Shown piece by piece: positions 5,567-7,021 of a stretch of 7,021 bases of DNA (positions are counted from its first letter, which is position 1; each line of letters opens with the position of its first letter). The position numbers were made by a program, and so were the translations under genes. This stretch comes from an uncultured Alphaproteobacteria bacterium (GTDB taxonomy: Bacteria > Pseudomonadota > Alphaproteobacteria > Caulobacterales > Caulobacteraceae), in NCBI GenBank assembly GCA_903933475.1, contig CAIZKE010000149.1, positions 1 to 7,021 on the forward strand, written 5' to 3'. The notes beneath the pieces were generated by a model. It ran no database searches. It worked only from the letters and a program-made list of their open reading frames with translations, and was not told the origin of the DNA.

Positions 5567-7021
5567 TCATCGGTGGTCTTCCCTCACCGCAAAGGGATGG
5601 GTGGCCTCCTCAGCGTCCGCCGCCAGGGCGCGCAGGGTGGCCGCATGGGATTCCCGGCTGATCCGGTAGCCCGAAAGCAGGGCGAGTCCGATGAGGTAAA
5701 GGATGACGATCACCGGGGCGTAGACGGCACCCATGCGTTGGATCACGTCGGCCGGCATGTCGGCGGGCGCCACCCCGGGCTGGAGCCCGATGGCATCGAT
5801 GAGCAGGGCGGCGGCGAGGATTCCGAATCCGGACACCGATTTGCCCACGAAGGCGGAGGCGGCGAAGAACAGGCCCTCCGACCGTCGGCCGGTCTTCAGT
5901 TCAGCCTCCTCCACGACGTCGGCGATCATGGATGAGGCCATGGTCGAGGCGATGATGCCGCAGGTTACGCCGATGATGGAGGTCGTGAAGAGGATGCCGA
6001 AGACCGCCGGGTTCCCATTGGGCGGGAACAGGCCGGCGAGGCGCAGTAGGACCGGTCCGATCCCGATCAGCAGGGACAGGACCGCCAGCAGCATGGCGGT
6101 GTGCTTCTTGCCGAACCGGCGGGATAGCAGCGGCGCAGTGGGCAGGGCGACGAAGGCGGAGACGAAGACCCCGAGGGTGATCAACGAGATCTGGGCGGCG
6201 CTGAAACCCCAGAAGAAGGTGTTGAAATAGCCGTTCATCGACGCCGCCAGCCCGCCGGCCAGGGCGGTGGCTATGCTCGACGCCAGAAGGAAGAGGAAGG
6301 AGCGGTTGTTCAGGGTCTCGCGCACTTCCGTCAGGGTCTGGCTGAGGGTCTTCTTGCGTTTCTCCGGGGGTGCTCGAAGGGTCGGGATATGGCGATGGGT
6401 GCCGACTGCGGACACCAGGATGGCGACCAGCATGACGATGGAGGCGATCAGGCCGTACCGGGCGTAGCCCTCGGGGTTGAGCTGGCCGACGGCATGCGTC
6501 GCGTCCGGCTTCAGGAGCACACCGAAGGCCAGGGCCTGGATGGACAGGCCGCCGATCCAGGCGAAGAAGAAGCGATAGCTGAGCAGGACCGAGCGGTCGT
6601 CGTAGCCCGAGGTGAATTCCGCCGCGAGGGCTGAGGAGGGCACCTCGTAGAAGGCGATGAAGGCGCGGATCACCACCGCCAGCACGGTCAGGTAGACGAA
6701 GAGGCCCTGGGCCGACAGTTCGGGCGGGTTCCACAGGGCGGCATAGGACAGGGCCACGGGGAGGGCGGCGGCGTACATGAAGGGATGCCGGCGGCCCCAG
6801 CGCGAGCGAAGGTTGTCTGACAGGTGGCCGATCACCGGATCGATGACGGCGTCGAAGACGAGGGCGGTGAGCAGGGCCAGGGCCACCAGCTTGGCTGGTA
6901 CGCCGAGCACCTGATTGTAGAACAGCATCAGCATGAAGCTGAAGCCGTTGTCCTTGACCCCGAAGGCCACGGAACCGAGGCCGTAGAAGAAGCGGGTGGA
7001 GCGATCGAGCCGCCCGTCCGC
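5567..7021 (-). CDS. GPH/MelB-type MFS cation symporter, 5' end outside the window
   Basis: An inner-membrane transporter of the major facilitator superfamily, with 484 residues visible and the frame open to the right edge. A GTG at 6970 could be read as a start, but the 17 codons before it (ending TRFFYGLGS) continue the conserved N-terminal pattern of the family, so the true start is beyond base 7021. About 12 hydrophobic segments can be picked out, with a basic cytoplasmic loop near the middle (PPEKRKK, around 6355). The signature after the second segment, FDAVIDPVIGHLSDN then RSRWGRRHPF (about 6779-6856), is diagnostic of the glycoside-pentoside-hexuronide:cation symporter family (MelB relatives), which bring in sugars or other small solutes with Na+ or H+. 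The substrate cannot be told. It runs in the same direction as the ACAD operon but is 142 bases upstream, so co-transcription is possible, not shown. Confidence 0.92.
   Translation of the reverse strand, partial: ADGRLDRSTRFFYGLGSVAFGVKDNGFSFMLMLFYNQVLGVPAKLVALALLTALVFDAVIDPVIGHLSDNLRSRWGRRHPFMYAAALPVALSYAALWNPPELSAQGLFVYLTVLAVVIRAFIAFYEVPSSALAAEFTSGYDDRSVLLSYRFFFAWIGGLSIQALAFGVLLKPDATHAVGQLNPEGYARYGLIASIVMLVAILVSAVGTHRHIPTLRAPPEKRKKTLSQTLTEVRETLNNRSFLFLLASSIATALAGGLAASMNGYFNTFFWGFSAAQISLITLGVFVSAFVALPTAPLLSRRFGKKHTAMLLAVLSLLIGIGPVLLRLAGLFPPNGNPAVFGILFTTSIIGVTCGIIASTMASSMIADVVEEAELKTGRRSEGLFFAASAFVGKSVSGFGILAAALLIDAIGLQPGVAPADMPADVIQRMGAVYAPVIVILYLIGLALLSGYRISRESHAATLRALAADAEEATHPFAVREDHR

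Noticed and set aside
5901..6734. A 277-codon minus-strand frame inside the symporter gene
   Set aside because: Same strand but shifted frame; rich in Arg, Pro, Gly and His with no membrane segments, while the other frame encodes a clear 12-segment transporter.
6968..6970. GTG as the symporter start codon
   Set aside because: The frame stays open to the window edge and the preceding residues fit the conserved N-terminus of the family, so this valine is internal.

Overview
The window is high-GC DNA with strong third-position GC bias. Its gene content (acyl-CoA metabolism, a signal-peptide SRPBCC protein, a MelB-type symporter) suggests an alphaproteobacterium, perhaps Caulobacter or Phenylobacterium. 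That placement is inference; no rRNA or marker gene is present.

Layout. At the left, on the + strand, is the last 49 residues of an AMP-forming acyl-CoA synthetase, followed 11 bases later by a small exported SRPBCC-fold protein. These two genes converge with a minus-strand block, and the short gap between them holds a perfect CUUG-type palindrome that may be a bidirectional terminator or a REP-like element. The minus-strand block, in transcription order, is: an acyl-CoA dehydrogenase of the ACAD10/11 type; an APH-fold phosphotransferase of the ACAD10/11 N-domain type; a class III PLP enzyme resembling the ethanolamine-phosphate / phosphohydroxylysine phospho-lyases; and a second, different APH-fold kinase. 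The ACAD and first kinase are 56 bases apart with a strong hairpin between them. The last three genes overlap end to end, so the four are very probably one operon. Upstream, on the same strand, is a GPH/MelB-type MFS symporter whose 5' end lies outside the window.

How the genes may work together. In known systems both adjacent pairs use the same chemistry: a kinase phosphorylates a hydroxyl group and a partner enzyme then removes the phosphate. ACAD10/11 and the bacterial levulinate enzymes LvaA/LvaC do this on 4-hydroxyacyl-CoAs. Hydroxylysine kinase with its PLP phospho-lyase does it on amino alcohols. One operon carrying both modules is the most interesting feature here; the substrates cannot be read from the sequence. 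The second kinase is split between two reading frames by an apparent one-base deletion close to the catalytic loop, so it is either broken or affected by a sequence error.

The only non-coding stretches are short (under 150 bases). The 142-base gap upstream of the ACAD gene holds candidate promoter and operator elements and a GA-rich tandem repeat in the leader. I saw no tRNA, rRNA, CRISPR array, insertion sequence or phage gene.
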